Shown here: positions 31,615 to 44,060 of the stretch, piece by piece | Position numbering within the stretch: position 1 is the first letter of the stretch | How the letters are laid out: the number at the start of each line of letters is the position of its first letter | Source of the DNA: Helianthus annuus | Lineage: Eukaryota; Streptophyta; Magnoliopsida; Asterales; Asteraceae | Reading direction: 5' to 3' | Length of the DNA: 64,000 bases | Assembly (NCBI RefSeq): GCF_002127325.2 | Contig: NC_035436.2 | Location: 30,653,558 to 30,717,557, forward strand | The notes under the pieces: model-generated | What the model saw: the letters and a program-made list of their open reading frames with translations, nothing else | Told to the model about the DNA's origin: nothing | The model's database searches: none | Translations under genes and position numbers: made by a program

Positions 31615-31871
31615 GAAAGAAATCAAAATTGATCATTTGTAGTGAATGATAAAAGTCTAATTGTATGTTCTTTTTATTATCTTTCAATCCAATCAAATGT
31701 CAATTTAACTTCACCTTTGACTTGGTGATATGGGGATGAGAAAGAAAGAAATCAAAATTGATCTTTTGTAGTGAATGATAAAAGTCTAATTGCATGTTCC
31801 TTTTTCCTATCTTTCAGTCCAATCAAATGTCAATTTAACTTAACCTTTGACTTGTTGATATTGGGATGAGA
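31615..31871 (+). pseudogene. Tandem copies of the glycine-rich gene's last intron/exon border
   Basis: Two units of about 128 bp (from about 31615 and 31743) share AATCAAAATTGATC..TTTGTAGTGAATGATAAAAG. Each ends in GGGATGAGA, matching the start of exon 3 at 24005. The exon acceptor AG is altered in both (ATGGGG and ATTGGG). Confidence 0.75.
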
Positions 31872-32233
31872 AAAGTCTTTTGATTGAGGAGGTTGTCGTA
31901 AACACCAAACTGATCAAAGAAGTTAAAAAGTGGAGACGGCGCCAACGAGGTAGTAGTGGAGTGGTTGGGGAAAGACTTGACGTTCCTTGTGACCCAGATT
32001 CGACTCCCACTATCCCCATTATTTTCTGCAGCATCCAGATGAAGGGCGAATACGGGTGGCGCCGGTTCGTCTTGGATGGGAGACGAGATTTTACCAATTA
32101 TTTCACTGTCATGCCTTCGGCTGAGTGGAGGTCGGGTTTCCGCACATCTGGAAGAGCCAAGGGGCTGGCGACGGTCGAGTAGTCAACCTCGGCTACGACG
32201 CCCGGTGTTTCTCAAAAGTGGAGACAGTATTAG
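31866..32233 (+). pseudogene. Copy of glycine-rich gene exon 3, split by a SINE
   Basis: Around 31880-31937 the plus strand reads LLIEEVVVNTKLIKEVKKWRR, a shortened version of the exon at 24005-24101. After the SINE and the repeated AAAAGTGGAGAC it resumes with the exon's end (W-R-Q-Y-stop, stop at 32231-32233). It has lost the KATHRE-type segment and its acceptor, so it is not functional. Confidence 0.8.
31938..32213 (+). mobile_element. tRNA-derived SINE, 276 bp
   Basis: It is flanked by a perfect 12-bp duplication AAAAGTGGAGAC (31926-31937, 32214-32225). Pol III promoter boxes are visible: A box TAGTGGAGTGG (31954-31964) and B box GATTCGACTCC (31997-32007), about 33 bases apart. The body is GC-rich against AT-rich surroundings. 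A tRNA gene is excluded because no cloverleaf is formed. Confidence 0.85.
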
Positions 32234-32674
32234 CCATTCACTTGCGAGTGGCGACCACGCGCCTGCTCCAGCCGAAAAAGTATGCTGACACGACCAACGT
32301 CATCTCCTTGTGACGTCAGAACACTCTGCCGAAGGAAAAGTCACCTTTTCCTGTTGCAAGAGTCACCATCAATCTCACCAACCCCTCGAGCAAAATCCCT
32401 CACAAACGTAAGCAAGAAACCACCTCTACTACCTGCACGCTTACGCCAAATTGGCTCATTCCTACACGCCGACCATGCCTGCACGCATACGCCGATCTGG
32501 CTCATTACTGCACGCCAGGCTACACTAACATGCGTACGCCGATTTAGCTCATTACTGCACACTAGTCTACACCTATGTGCGTATAAAGATCTGGCTCATT
32601 CCTGTACGCTAATCCTTGCACGCAAGCACGCGCCAACTTGACCCATTTGCACGCGCCGATGGCCACATGTATAC
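32234..32674. repeat. GC-rich stretch with 47-bp tandem repeat (about 5 copies)
   Basis: The phrase TTGGCTCATT or CTGGCTCATT recurs at 32451, 32497, 32544, 32591 and 32638, each followed by a TGCACGC..ACGCCGAT segment. It sits left of the LTR start at 32675. It may be one end of a further LTR whose other part is 51236-52075, but that is not proven. Confidence 0.7.
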
Positions 32675-33618
32675 TGTCACACCCCAAAAATGTCGTAGCG
32701 GAAATACAAACGTGGCGGTGACGGAGGTTGGTACCCATAAATGTCTTAATGGTAGATGCAATATTTATGTTGGACATTTGGTTTATTTTAAAACATAAGT
32801 TTTAAGTTTCCACGTTCATCACAACCACATCATAGTTGTTTGACCCTTAGGGGTCTTATTACACACGGTCCCAAAAGTAGTTTAAAAGTGTCCAAACGTC
32901 ATTTATAAATAGTATATTTATTAATTTGTAAAAGTGTCCAAACTTCATTTATTTATTTAACAATCGTATCAACAACCACATGACAACACAGGCCAAAATT
33001 CCCGAAGCCGAACTCATGTACATGAAGAGCACGTAAAAATCAAGTGTCAACACAAAGGAAGGTGAGTTCCCATATTCAAATTTGTTACAATTTGTTTAAG
33101 AAAAACTTTCTTGTTATATATTTTTTAAATGGGAATAAGCATCCATATAAAATTAAGAAAGTAAATTTTATTTTTCCATATAAACGTTTAAAGATCCGCT
33201 ATCGTTAGCGTTTTTCTGAAAACCTCCGCTACAGACTATTTTCCATAAATGTTGTATTAAATTTCAGTCCGTATTTCGGTTTTGTAAGTTTGCAAGACAT
33301 TACGAGCTTTATAATAACAACGAGGTTCTTATCAATACTAGACAATTATAGAATGAAATTCGTCGTTATGTGGACACGGAGCTACCGGTCATGACGGGGT
33401 TGTCAACCCGATAGATCTATCAACAATTTCATGTGTTCAATACTTAATGATTAAAATGGCTATAACACTCCACCCAAGGTGCCCCACAATTAGGTCACCC
33501 AGTTGCCTTCCTAAATTGAACAAAATATATAACATACTAGAAAGATAAATTTAATAAGGTGCTCTCAGACACCCACACTCCTGCGTTCCGTGTAGAAACG
33601 TCTTTATACCAATGAAAA

Positions 33619-33765
33619 TCTCATTTTCCTCGAAAACAGTTTTATTATCGATCAAATCTCATTTCTCCCCGAAACATATTTATATCAATAAAATCCCGTT
33701 TCTCCCTGAAACATATTTATATCAATCAAATCTCGTTTCTCCCTTAAACATATTTTTAAATCATA
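33619..33765. repeat. 38-bp tandem repeat, about 4 copies
   Basis: Units start TCTCATTT or TCCCGTTT at 33619, 33657, 33694 and 33731, each with CTCCC.GAAACATATTTATA. They lie inside the outer LTR. Confidence 0.8.
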
Positions 33766-34149
33766 CACATTTCCAAATCCATGTTTTTCCATAAAACATA
33801 TCATATCATTCAAAAATCATATTTTCCACGAAAATACATTTTAGATTATACAAAGGCATACTTTATACAAAAACATATATTTATCCTTTTAAAGGCGTGT
33901 TCTTCCCCCTAAAACAGTATATAAAACAGTAAAAGAGGGGTTTAGTGACACTCACCTTTGAGTGCGTTTTACATTATCGCAATCCCTCAAATTGATCTAC
34001 ACGTCCTAATTTAAATAAGAACAATTTAATAATCAATTATTCTACGAACAACTAAGTTTCTCAAATACTTAGAATTTTCACATAACTTTGAAATTTTCTC
34101 AAAAAATCTTTGTTTTGATTATGTTGCCGTATATATATATATATATATA

Positions 34150-34615
34150 GGGTTAGGTTAACGTACAAATGCCCTTATCGTAGATTACGTACGCTACAAT
34201 CTTAGCCGTCCGATCATCTTCCCGCATTGAATTCGCATGTTGTTTTTTTGTAACAATTTCGCATGTTGGTTTTTTAACATGCGAGTTCATCAAAATTACC
34301 ACATGCGAAATTGTTACAAAAACAACATGCTATTTCATCAAAATTATCACATGCGAAATTGGTACAAAAAACAACATGCGAATTCATCAAAAATTATCAC
34401 ATGCGAAATTGTTATAAAAAAACAACATGCTATTTCATCAAAATTATCACATGCGAAATTGGTACAAAAAAACAACATGCGAATTCATCAAAAATTATCA
34501 CATGCAAAATTGTTATAAAAAAACAACATGCGATTTTAAAATGCGGGAAGATGATCTGACGGCTGAGATTGTAGCGTACGTAATGTACGATAAGGAATAT
34601 TGTACAGTATACTTT

Positions 34616-34620
<5 letters not shown>
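34150..34620. mobile_element. Micron-like MITE in a (TA)n tract with internal tandem repeats
   Basis: TIRs of about 80 bases end in TTCCCGCAT and share ATTACGTACGCTACAATCT. Pure TA runs lie on both sides (34130-34149, 34619-34651), as in micron-type elements that target TA microsatellites. Between the TIRs a 50-bp unit (ACATGCGAAATTG.., CAACATGC..ATTTCATCAAAA) repeats five times, with ACATGCG or ACATGCA at 34301, 34349, 34399, 34449 and 34500. Alternate units differ consistently (CTATTTCAT versus GAATTCAT), so the real period is a dimer of about 100 bp. Confidence 0.7.
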
Positions 34621-34655
<35 letters not shown>

Positions 34656-36293
34656 CGATTTTTAGCGACTTGAACGATTTTGTTGGTGACCCTCATTATG
34701 TTATATCTGTTATCACACCCGTTTAATATATCTACGATTTGCGCTTCGTAATATATTTACATAAACGTGAATATATTATCATATAACATTACACAAGTAT
34801 TACAACAACTTATATATTTCATCATTAGCATTTACACACGAAATAACCCATCAAGTTAACCTACGTATTATTTTCATGCTCGACAAATAAGTTATGTATT
34901 TAACGTGATATTTAACGAAATTATCGTTTTAACCGGACAAGTATACATGCATAGTCCTAACTCCTACTATCATGTCAACACTTAATTTATCACCTTACAT
35001 GTATCCATATTCACATATCACATTGCAACACATAAAGTTCACCATTGAACAAACCGTTTTCGTGTACGTTGAAATATGCGTATTTTATCGTCTCGGTAAT
35101 GTTTTCGGGCGACGGAAGTCAGTATGACTAGCCAAACACCAAGGATACTTAATATAAGTTAAAATACTTATATTTATTATAAAAATATCAGTTTACATTC
35201 TGATTTAAAACAGTTTTGCAAAAATCACTTTAAAGCCGATTTTTACCGTTTTTAACGCATAGTCTTGTACCGAACTTTACCGTAACCATCCCAAATCATC
35301 ACAACTTGATATTTTAAAACAACACATGTTGTTTACTGATTAAAATGGTGGTTATACTCATGATGGTGCAGATTTCATGTATGTCATATAAATCACACAA
35401 TTTCACCCATTTTACTACCTTTTAAGCTTCATGTACAACATGCAAAGCTACTAAACTTTTGACATAATTTTATAACATCATAACAAATCATATAATATTA
35501 TTTTAAATGTTCATATCTGTTTTAACCCAATTTTATCATATCATTTCAAGTTCACCAACTTATGATTATTTAAACATCATATGTAATTATGTACAAGTAC
35601 CTAATGTGTGGCAGCCCCCGATCCCTGCCCCAGGAGCGGGTGCCGCGAGCATCCAGATCAGTGGTATCAGTGTTTATTAATTTAGCAGCGGAATACATTA
35701 GGACCATAGTTAGGAAATATTTTTATCAGAAACACCAAACTTTTTATAATAATAAATCATTGGGATAAAACCCAAGTTCTTTTGAGAATACATTTATAGG
35801 GATAACCCTAATTAGTGAAAACAAAAATTCTTTTTTATTTAGGTAACTTTTATAGCCACTTTTCCAAGCCTTCAGTGCTCTCCAGCTGGCTTCTATTGGC
35901 TTTCACATTTTGTTACCTGAAACGCGTTTAAAAACATTTTATCAACAAGAAATACTGGTGAGTGCATAGCAGTTTAATCAAAATAGCTTTTAAAATTTCA
36001 CAGTATTGAGAGCGATTACAATGTTTATATCTACACAATTACTCATTCAGTACTGTAAATCCTGACTGGTGGGTCATATTACTCATTGGCTAACTCTTTG
36101 TGCAATGGTAACGTCTTTCACATTTTGTATACAAAACCCCAACATACCGACAGTAATTGAAGAATACATAGGCTCAATCACTGTTAATTACATTTTAAAA
36201 CATTTGAGGTTTTGTAAAAATAGTTTATAAAAAGCAGATGTACTCACAAAAAGAGTTTATAAAAGGGGAATGACTCACGTTGTTGACTTAGGT

Positions 36294-39200
36294 TGTCACA
36301 CCCTGACTTTTGCGGAAGCGTATGATGTGTGACTTGCTCAATATCATTGCATTCAATTATAATAATCAATTATATGATTAAAACAAAATGTTCATCCATT
36401 CATAAGATTGGAATGTTACAACACAAGTCATTTAAGTTTCAACCAAAACCCTCAGGTTATGATACAAAACAAACGTGGATGACATCTAAACTTGAATTTT
36501 TCGTCTTGAAAACAACACGAACGCCCAAGGTCCAGCTTGTTTCCTGAAATACATGTAAGTTTTGGAAAATCGTCAACATAATGTTGGTGTGAGTTCATGC
36601 AGTTTTTGTATAGAATGTTTTGTACTTGAATGAAAACATGGTATGTAATTTGTAAAAACGTATCTGAAACTGAGTTCTGTAAATGTAAGGAAAACGAGAT
36701 CGCTAATGGTTTGCAAGGCCATTAACATGTGACACGACATAGGACGCATCCAAACCATAGGCATTTTTAGTTGTCGATCCACGACTGTCGATTTACGACT
36801 AGAGACACAAAAGCACTACTTGGTAAAAGAGTGGCCAAGAGTGTGGTTGCCTGAAACCCATTAGATCTAACCTTTTGTTCCGCGGTCTTGGTATGTAACT
36901 GATTAATGGTGCTTATGGCACCCTATTCGTGACATGATCTAAAGTATCATTCCTTAGTTTTAATATTCAACATACCATAACACATGTATTTTCCCCAAGT
37001 TTAGAAGACAAGTAAAAGTTTAAAAGTGGGGACATGAACTCACAACTTTGCGTATCCTACGCCGTAAACTTCACCGGTTGGTTTCGTAGCGTCGTGACCT
37101 ATACGTGTTCTATTAATGTTAGTCACTAGACTTGTATCACACAAGTACAAGTCGCCATCTTTTGTTTATGTATAGTTTCTTTGTACGTTCATTCTTTGTG
37201 AGGGTCGTGCCCTTGTTTGTCGAGTCTTGCCCGGTTGTCATGTCTTTACACTTTGAGCATGTTATGTGTTTTTGTAAATATATATTTTCCTCCTCAAATA
37301 TATATTCGTTTATGTAGACTTTTCGAGGTAATAAGTTGTTAAAAATAATTTATATTTTTAACTTTTCAAGTATGTTACTTATATTATTTTCCCAAAAATA
37401 AATATAAGTATTTTGTGAAATAATATTTTCAATATTATTTTTTGTACAAGTATTCTTAGGAAAGTATACTTGTATTTTATGTAAATACTTGTGAATTTTG
37501 TATTATTCACTAGAAATCAATACTTTGATTTTTATTACTTTCCGGAATTATATTTCTTAAAATAATATATTTTTAAGACTTGTATGAAATATATATATAT
37601 ATATATATTTTGTCATGCTATAAAATATATATAATCATTCTCGTTATTCACCCGATTTTTGTATAAATTCCATTACTTGGTAATGGTTATATATTTTTGT
37701 CCAAAACTACAAATTTAAGTCCATAGTGTCCATATTCAATAATATGTTAAGAAATATATTTTCTTGCATTTGCCCATGTGTTTCTTTGTGAGGTATTTTG
37801 TTTACTTGTATACTCATGTATTCGTATGTATTTGTATGTGTATTTTTGTATTCATACTCCTTGGGAGTACTTAGTGTATTTTCAAGTTCCTAATACACTA
37901 CTACATATAATACACATAGTATACACTTAGCAAAAAATTTGGTGTTCACTAAATATATATATTTTCTCTAAAAATATACATACTTAATATTAATTTTAAA
38001 TTGAAGAAACCATCAATTCTTGACTTGTAATTTTACACAAAAATTAGGGAAACCTTGGCAAATATTTTTAGGTGGATTTTTGGGGAATAAGTTTCACAAA
38101 AACTTATATTTTTCCAAGTGTCAAAATTTTATAAAATTTTTGACATAGTTTCCCCTAAAAATGGAGGTTTCCCATGTTTTCAAAACACGTGTTTATTTTC
38201 TTTTCAACATCAAAATAATTTCTCAACAATAATCATCAACAACATACACTAATTTCTTCATATGAGACATCATGGTGAACTTGATTTTTGTTAAAAATGT
38301 GTAGTCTTCTAGATCTACACTTAACATAAGATGATCTTTTCAAAAACAAGTGTTCTTGAGTATTTTAAGCAAACTTTTATGAAACTTTATTTTATTAACC
38401 AACTCGTCCATGAGTTTAATGGTCTTTAAAGTTTATAAACCATGTTCTAAAACCACTTTTATGTTTATTAGAAAAATCATTATTTTTAACATCATGTTTA
38501 ACCATGGTTCTTTCAAGATCCATGCTTAATAACTTTAGATCTTTCAAAAACTAGCTTTATGTTAAATTTTCAACAAACCTTCCATGAATTTTAGTTTCAA
38601 AAATTTGTTCTACACACACTTTATTACTCCAAGATTACAAGTTTATGCATAAAAATACATTTTTCATGTTCACATAATGCTTCATATGTTCATCTTCAAG
38701 TTTAACCATGGATCCTTCAAGATCCATGCTTAAACTTGTTAGATCTAAGATTTAACATACTTGATCTAAACATAAACACAAGATATAACATCAACAACTT
38801 CATCACACACACTAAAAATTCATGTAATCACTTATTTTCTTCATGAATATGCTAGATCTTCTTATTTTTAACATTAGAAGTTAAGTTGTTTAGATGGTGA
38901 ATCTTGTACATAACATAAACATGACTTAAATTAGTGATCAAGAAGCTTACTACTAGCTCTAATGGCTAGGGAAGTGGCTCAAAAATGATGAAGATGAATA
39001 TGGAAGAAAATGAGAGGTTAAAAGCTCCACAAGGTGGTCCTTCAAGTTCCTACACTTCAAGCTTCCTCAGATAGCCTCCACACACCTCTAGATCACCTTG
39101 GATTATAAGATTGAAGCTTGGAAATGGTGGTGGTAGTGTGGTGATGGTGAGCCGTGAGCAAGCAAGAAGGAAAGGAAGAAGATGAAGTGAATGTGTAGTA

Positions 39201-40074
39201 TGATTAGTTTAGGATCTTATAAGATTTTCTAAATCTCTTATGGCATAATTCTTAGAATATTCCCCAACATAATATCTAATAAAATCAAATGAAATCAAAT
39301 AAAATCAACTAAAATCTTTAGGTGGGACCCATAGGAGCCGGATTTGGTGAAAGGGGGGGGGGGTAAATGTAAATTTTTGGAAGTTAGGGGTTTAAAGTGC
39401 AAATTAGAAGGTTTATGTATGTTTAAGTGTGTTTAGGTGTTTTTATGATTTTTAAAGTGTTCTAGCATCAATACTAGTTTAATATCATAAAAACATTACT
39501 TCTAGTCAAATTTTGATGTCTCGGTTATTGTCCGGTTGTTCGGTTCGTTAAAGTGCTGAATTGCGCAGTTTCACTGGGTATGAAGCACCTTTTGTGGCAG
39601 TTTCAATTCCCGACACTTTGTAAGTTATTTTGGACAATAAAACACAAATTATGCATGATATTATTGTGTTAAATAGCTGATTTATAGATGAATTATGCAG
39701 ATTTCTGCATTTAAAGTGAGTTTCGGGTGCTTTTTAGTGCATAGTTTAGCTTCCGGAAAGTTTATATGTTAACCCTTGTATCCATACTTGGGTTTTAATA
39801 TACTTTAGATGTTGGACCTACTCCTAGGCCCTAATTCTATTGTCTGACTGCTTTCTGCAGAATTGCTGACACAGTGTGTCTTACCAGTGAGTTTACTAGT
39901 CTTTCTGATGCAACGCTTAAAGTGATGCATAAAGCAATATTTGAAGTATAAAACGTGCCTGAATTCATATGTTCAACATGTAATCAGACAATGTTGACAT
40001 TTAAGCACATAATTACAGATATTACATAATAATTAGACTGTACGGAAATTACCGGTTTTGTGCCAGTTGTCACA
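36294..40074 (-). repeat. 3' LTR of the chromovirus
   Basis: It aligns end to end with 45432-49183, with scattered substitutions and indels (for example about 28 bases extra near 37421 and a different G run near 39353). Open frames inside it occur in both LTRs only because the LTRs are copies. Confidence 0.95.
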
Positions 40075-40091
40075 GTCTCCCCCCGTTAAAA
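40075..40091 (-). other. Polypurine tract of the chromovirus
   Basis: On the minus strand this reads TTTTAACGGGGGGAGAC directly before the LTR start TGTGACAACTGG. Confidence 0.85.
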
Positions 40092-40108
40092 GAATTTCGT
40101 CCCGAAAT

Positions 40109-40712
40109 TCAGGCTGAGTTATCTCCCGCAGGAGCTTTCTCGAAAAGGTGGGGGTATTTGGCTTTGAACCGGTCTTCACGTTCCCACGCGTACTCGGGTC
40201 TGTGCTTAGAGATCCAACGTACTTTGACAAGGTTAATGCGACTCCTCCTTGTTTTATAGATCTTCCAATCCATTACCTCAACAGGCTGTTCTATAAATCG
40301 GAGTGTGTCGTCGATATGCACCTCATCCGCAGGGATGATAACTGTTTCTTGGGTTGGACTCTTTTTGAGGTTGGATACATGGAACGTATCATGCACACCA
40401 TTAAGTTCTTCCGGTAACTCCAACTTGTACGCCATGGTACCAATCTTTTCCAAGATCTTGAATGGTCCAATGTATCGTAGATTCAATCTTTCCACGTTTT
40501 CCGAATTTTGCTACACCTTTCCAAGGTGAGACTTTCAACAGGACTTTGTCTCCCACCTCGAATTCTAAAGGGTTTCGTCTTCGATCAGCGTAGCTCTTTT
40601 GTCGATCACGAGTCGCCTTAATGCGCTCTCGGATCTGCATGATCTTATCGGTTGTTTCTTGAACAAGTTCAGGACCAATCAACTGCTTGTCTCCAGTGTC
40701 TGCCCCACACAA
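40109..40712 (-). pseudogene. Integrase C-terminus with chromodomain
   Basis: The stretch at 40401-40712 holds the usual linker (ADRRRNPLEFEVGDKVLLKVSPWKG). After a frame change, 40109-40495 continues with YIGPFKILEKIG, FHVSNLKK and a chromodomain-like end (VRWISKHRPEYAWEREDRF). In chromoviruses this domain steers integration to chromatin. The frameshift near 40490 separates the halves. Confidence 0.85.
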
Positions 40713-40867
40713 GGGTGAACGACACTTGCGGCCAATAGAGCTTCGAACGGTGCGGCTTTTATGTTTGTATGGTAGCTGTTATTATAGGAGAACTCAACTA
40801 GAGGTAGATGAGTATCCCAGCTTCCGCCTAAATCCATAACATATGCACGAAGCATATCTTCCAGTGT

Positions 40868-41587
40868 TCATATGGTCCGTTCACTTTGGCCGTCCGTTTG
40901 CGGATGGATGGCCGTGCTTAGATCTAGCTGAGATCCGAAGGCCTCCTGGAAGGATTGCCAGATCTTTGAAACAAAACGTCCATCTCTGTCTGAAATAATT
41001 GAAATAGGCACTCCATGACATGGCACTATTTCCTTAAGATATAGCTCAGCAAGCTTTCCAGTGCTATCCTTCTCTCGGATCGGTAGGAAATGTGCAGACT
41101 TCGTCAATCGATCAACTATCACCCATATCATATCATGCCCTCTAGGGGTCCTGGGTAATTTGGTTATGAAGTCCATTGAGATTTACTCCCACTTCCACAT
41201 AGGTATTTCGGGTTGTTGCAGCAGGCCAGACGGTTTGTGATATTCGGCCTTAACCTTAGCACAGGTTAGGTACTTTCCAACATAAACAGCAACATCGTTT
41301 TTAAGTTTTGGCCACCAATAATATTCTTTCAAGTCTTGATACATCTTGTCCGATCCTGGGTGGATCGAGTATCTCGACTTGTGAGCTTCATCAAAGATGA
41401 CTTCTCGAATACCGCCATAGAGCGGAACCCAAATACGCCCCATAAAGTATAAGGTTCCCTCTTCGTTTGGCACCAATTTCTTCCCCATACCTCTGAGATA
41501 TTTAGCTCTACAATTCTCCCTCTTAAGGGCTTCTTGTTGGGCGTCATGAATGCGTGCAGTGAGGTTTGTCCGAATGGTCATTTCCAA
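40868..41587 (-). pseudogene. Integrase core and zinc finger
   Basis: The HHCC finger region (..[10 protein letters not shown].., ..[11 protein letters not shown]..) and the DDE core ([21 protein letters not shown]; ..TDGQSERTI) are recognisable. A stop near 41180 splits the frame. One of the two finger cysteines has become Tyr ([10 protein letters not shown]), so the finger is broken. Confidence 0.85.
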
Positions 41588-41803
41588 TGCTCGAACCCTT
41601 AGGGTCTTAACCCTTTCCTTTCGGCTTAACGCGTCTGCTACTACGTTTGCCTTTTCAGGATGGTACTTAATCTCACAATCATAATCGTTTAGCCACTCAA
41701 CCCACCGTCGTTGACGCCTATTTAATTCCTTCTGATCAAATATGTGTTGTAGGCTTTTGTGATCAATGAAGATAGTACATCGAGTACCATTTAAATAATG
41801 CCG

Positions 41804-42151
41804 CTAGATCTTCAAGGAAAATATCACCGCGCCTAGCTCCAGGTCGTGAGTGGTGTAGTTCTTCTCATGAACTTTCAACTGTCTTGAAGCATAAGCGATG
41901 ACCTTTTGGCGTTGCATGAACACGCAACCCATACCTTGACGCGAAGCATCGCAGTATACCACGAAGTCCTCAGTGCCTTCGGGTAAAGATAGTATTAGTG
42001 CATCGCATAGCTTACTTTTGAGAAGTTGGAAGGCTTCTTCCTCTATATCTCCCCATTTGAACTTCTCGTCTTTCTGCGTAAGAGAAGTCAGCGGTTGAGC
42101 TATCTTGGAGAAATTCTCGATAAATCGGCGATAATAGCCCGCTAATCCCAA
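41804..42151 (-). pseudogene. RT thumb/RNase H region
   Basis: The sequence [20 protein letters not shown] is the standard RT-RNase H connection of gypsy elements. [17 protein letters not shown] carries the first RNase H aspartate. The frame ends prematurely after [10 protein letters not shown]. Confidence 0.85.
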
Positions 42152-42318
42152 AAATTATCGAACTTCAGTTGGAGTTTTGGGGGCTTCCCAATTCTTTATC
42201 GCTACTATCTTGGCTGGGTCTACATGAATACCCTTCTCGTTCACAACATGACCAAGGAACTGTACTTCGTGAATCCAAAATTCGCACTTTGAGAACTTTG
42301 CATAAAGCTTCTCTCTCT

Positions 42319-42933
42319 TCAGTAGTTCCAGCTGGTCCTAGGGTGTTGTTCATGCTCTTCTTTCATTCGGGAATAAATTAGAATATCACCGATAAATACA
42401 ATCACAAATTTATCAAGATATGGTTTGCAAACACGATTCATCAGATCCATAAACACTTTTGGCGCGTTCGTCAATCCAAATGGCATCACAAGGAACTCGT
42501 AATGCCCATAACGAGTCATGAACACAGTCTTTGGTACGCTCTCTTCTTGGATCCTTAGCTGATGATATCCAGATCGAAGGTCGATCTTGGTGTAATAACT
42601 CGATCCTTGCAACTGATCGAATAAGTCGTCAATCCTCGGTAGTGGATACCGCTTCTTGACAGTGAGCTTATTCAGTTCTCTATAATCGATATACATCCGC
42701 AGTGTTCCATCCTTCTTCTTCACAAACAAAACTGGAGCTCCCCAAGGCGAGAAGCTCTGTCTTATGAATCCTTTATCCAATAACTCCTGAAGTTGTGTAG
42801 ATAATTCTTGCATCTCGGATGGAGCAAGTCGATAGGGAGCCTTGGCTACAGGAGTGGCGCCTGGAACCAAGTCTATACGGAATTCGACTTGTCGTTGCGG
42901 AGGTAGTCCCGGCAAATCTTCGGGAAAAAACAT
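42319..42933 (-). pseudogene. Reverse transcriptase (damaged)
   Basis: RT blocks are clear: [70 protein letters not shown]. At the catalytic F-x-D-D box one of the two aspartates is replaced by Gly (FIGD), which would abolish activity. The frame shifts near 42330. Confidence 0.9.
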
Positions 42934-43301
42934 CGGGGAAATTCCTTCACCACAGGAATGTCTTCGAGTTTCGGCTCCTCAACCTTCTTATCTACTACGT
43001 GCGCCAGGAATGCAACACGTCCTTTTCTTAAGCACTTATGCGCCTTTATACAGCTAATGATTCGCAGAGGCATGTCTCGTTTCTCTCCATGCACAATGAG
43101 AGTTTCATCATTCGCAAGAGGGATGCGAATAATTTTCTCATGACAAACAACTTCAGCCTTATTCTTGGATATCCAATCCATGACGACTACCACATCAAAA
43201 CTACCTAAACCAATTGGTAGAGGGTTGATAGAGAATTTTCGTATCCCCAAGTCCAAGTATACAACCCTTAGTAACTTTATCCATTTCGACTGATTTCCCA
43301 T
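42873..43301 (-). pseudogene. Protease-RT linker region
   Basis: The stretch ..DVVVVMDWISKNKAEVVCHEKIIRIPL.. is the conserved segment after the aspartic protease of gypsy elements. The DTGA-type active site upstream is only partly readable near 43390 (DTGVDFGI when read on the minus strand). Confidence 0.7.
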
Positions 43302-43399
43302 TTGCCAGGTCTATAGCCTGTGGGGAGTCTAGTTTACTTATTCCTAAGCCAAGTATATACTTAAGTTCCATAGACTTAATACCAAAGTCGACGCCGGTA

Positions 43400-44060
43400 T
43401 CAAATAGAACGGATGCAATGTGTCGGTTTATAAGGAACGTACTCGTAACTACGTTCGGGTCCTAGCGTGCCTTGCGTATTCCCTTCATGAAAATGCTCCC
43501 AAGAGCTTGAACTTTTCTTCGGGTAGTCCTTCTGATAGTGTCCTTTGTCACCACATTCGTAGCAGTTCTTGGCCCTTGCCATTGCTATTTCTGTCCTAAA
43601 TTCCATTCACATGTCTCATACCAGACCAGCATGCCTCCTTGCTATGCCCGGTCTTGCCCCAATTTCACACCTACGTGTCCTGCACGGACCTGTGTGATAA
43701 TAACCACATTTATCACACTTTGGTGGTTCTCCTTGGTAGTTTTTATCACCTAACTTAGTCGTGACAACGAATGCCTTGACTTTCCTAGTCGCAGCGGTTT
43801 CCTTATGTTTGTTGTTTGCTTTAGAGCTTTACTTGGGATGTGTATACTTCCTCTTATTTCGTCGTTGTTTTCACTGTTGTTTGCTTCGTATTGGACGATT
43901 GCTTCAGCAACTTGTTGGTTCCACAGAGCTTCAGGCTCAGCTCTTGTTGCACGTAAAGGTTCTGATTAGACTCGGCCAGCGTTTCCTTTGTTGTGGTTCC
44001 ATGTGCTTCTCATGTATAAAACACATTGACGTGATTAAACATTTATTTTGGAATAAATGT
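43400..44060 (-). pseudogene. Gag remnant with zinc knuckles, centre deleted
   Basis: Two Cys-rich motifs remain: CDKCGYYHTGPC (near 43700) and CYECGDKGHYQKDY (near 43550), the second having lost its last Cys. A short N-terminal-like piece (AEPEALWNQQVAEAIVQY) lies near 43930. The capsid segment of about 250 residues expected between them is absent. Confidence 0.65.

Noticed and set aside
31950..32010. Possible tRNA gene from A and B boxes
   Set aside because: The boxes are present but no acceptor stem or anticodon arm forms, and a 12-bp target duplication surrounds the 276-bp unit, so it is a SINE.
34237..34726. Repetitive frames rich in His-Met-Arg-Asn-Cys-Tyr
   Set aside because: These are translations of the 50-bp tandem array in a MITE in three frames.
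36329..36547. Frame conserved at 45467-45685 (same protein twice)
   Set aside because: Both lie at the same position in the two LTRs of one element. The conservation reflects LTR identity and not coding selection.
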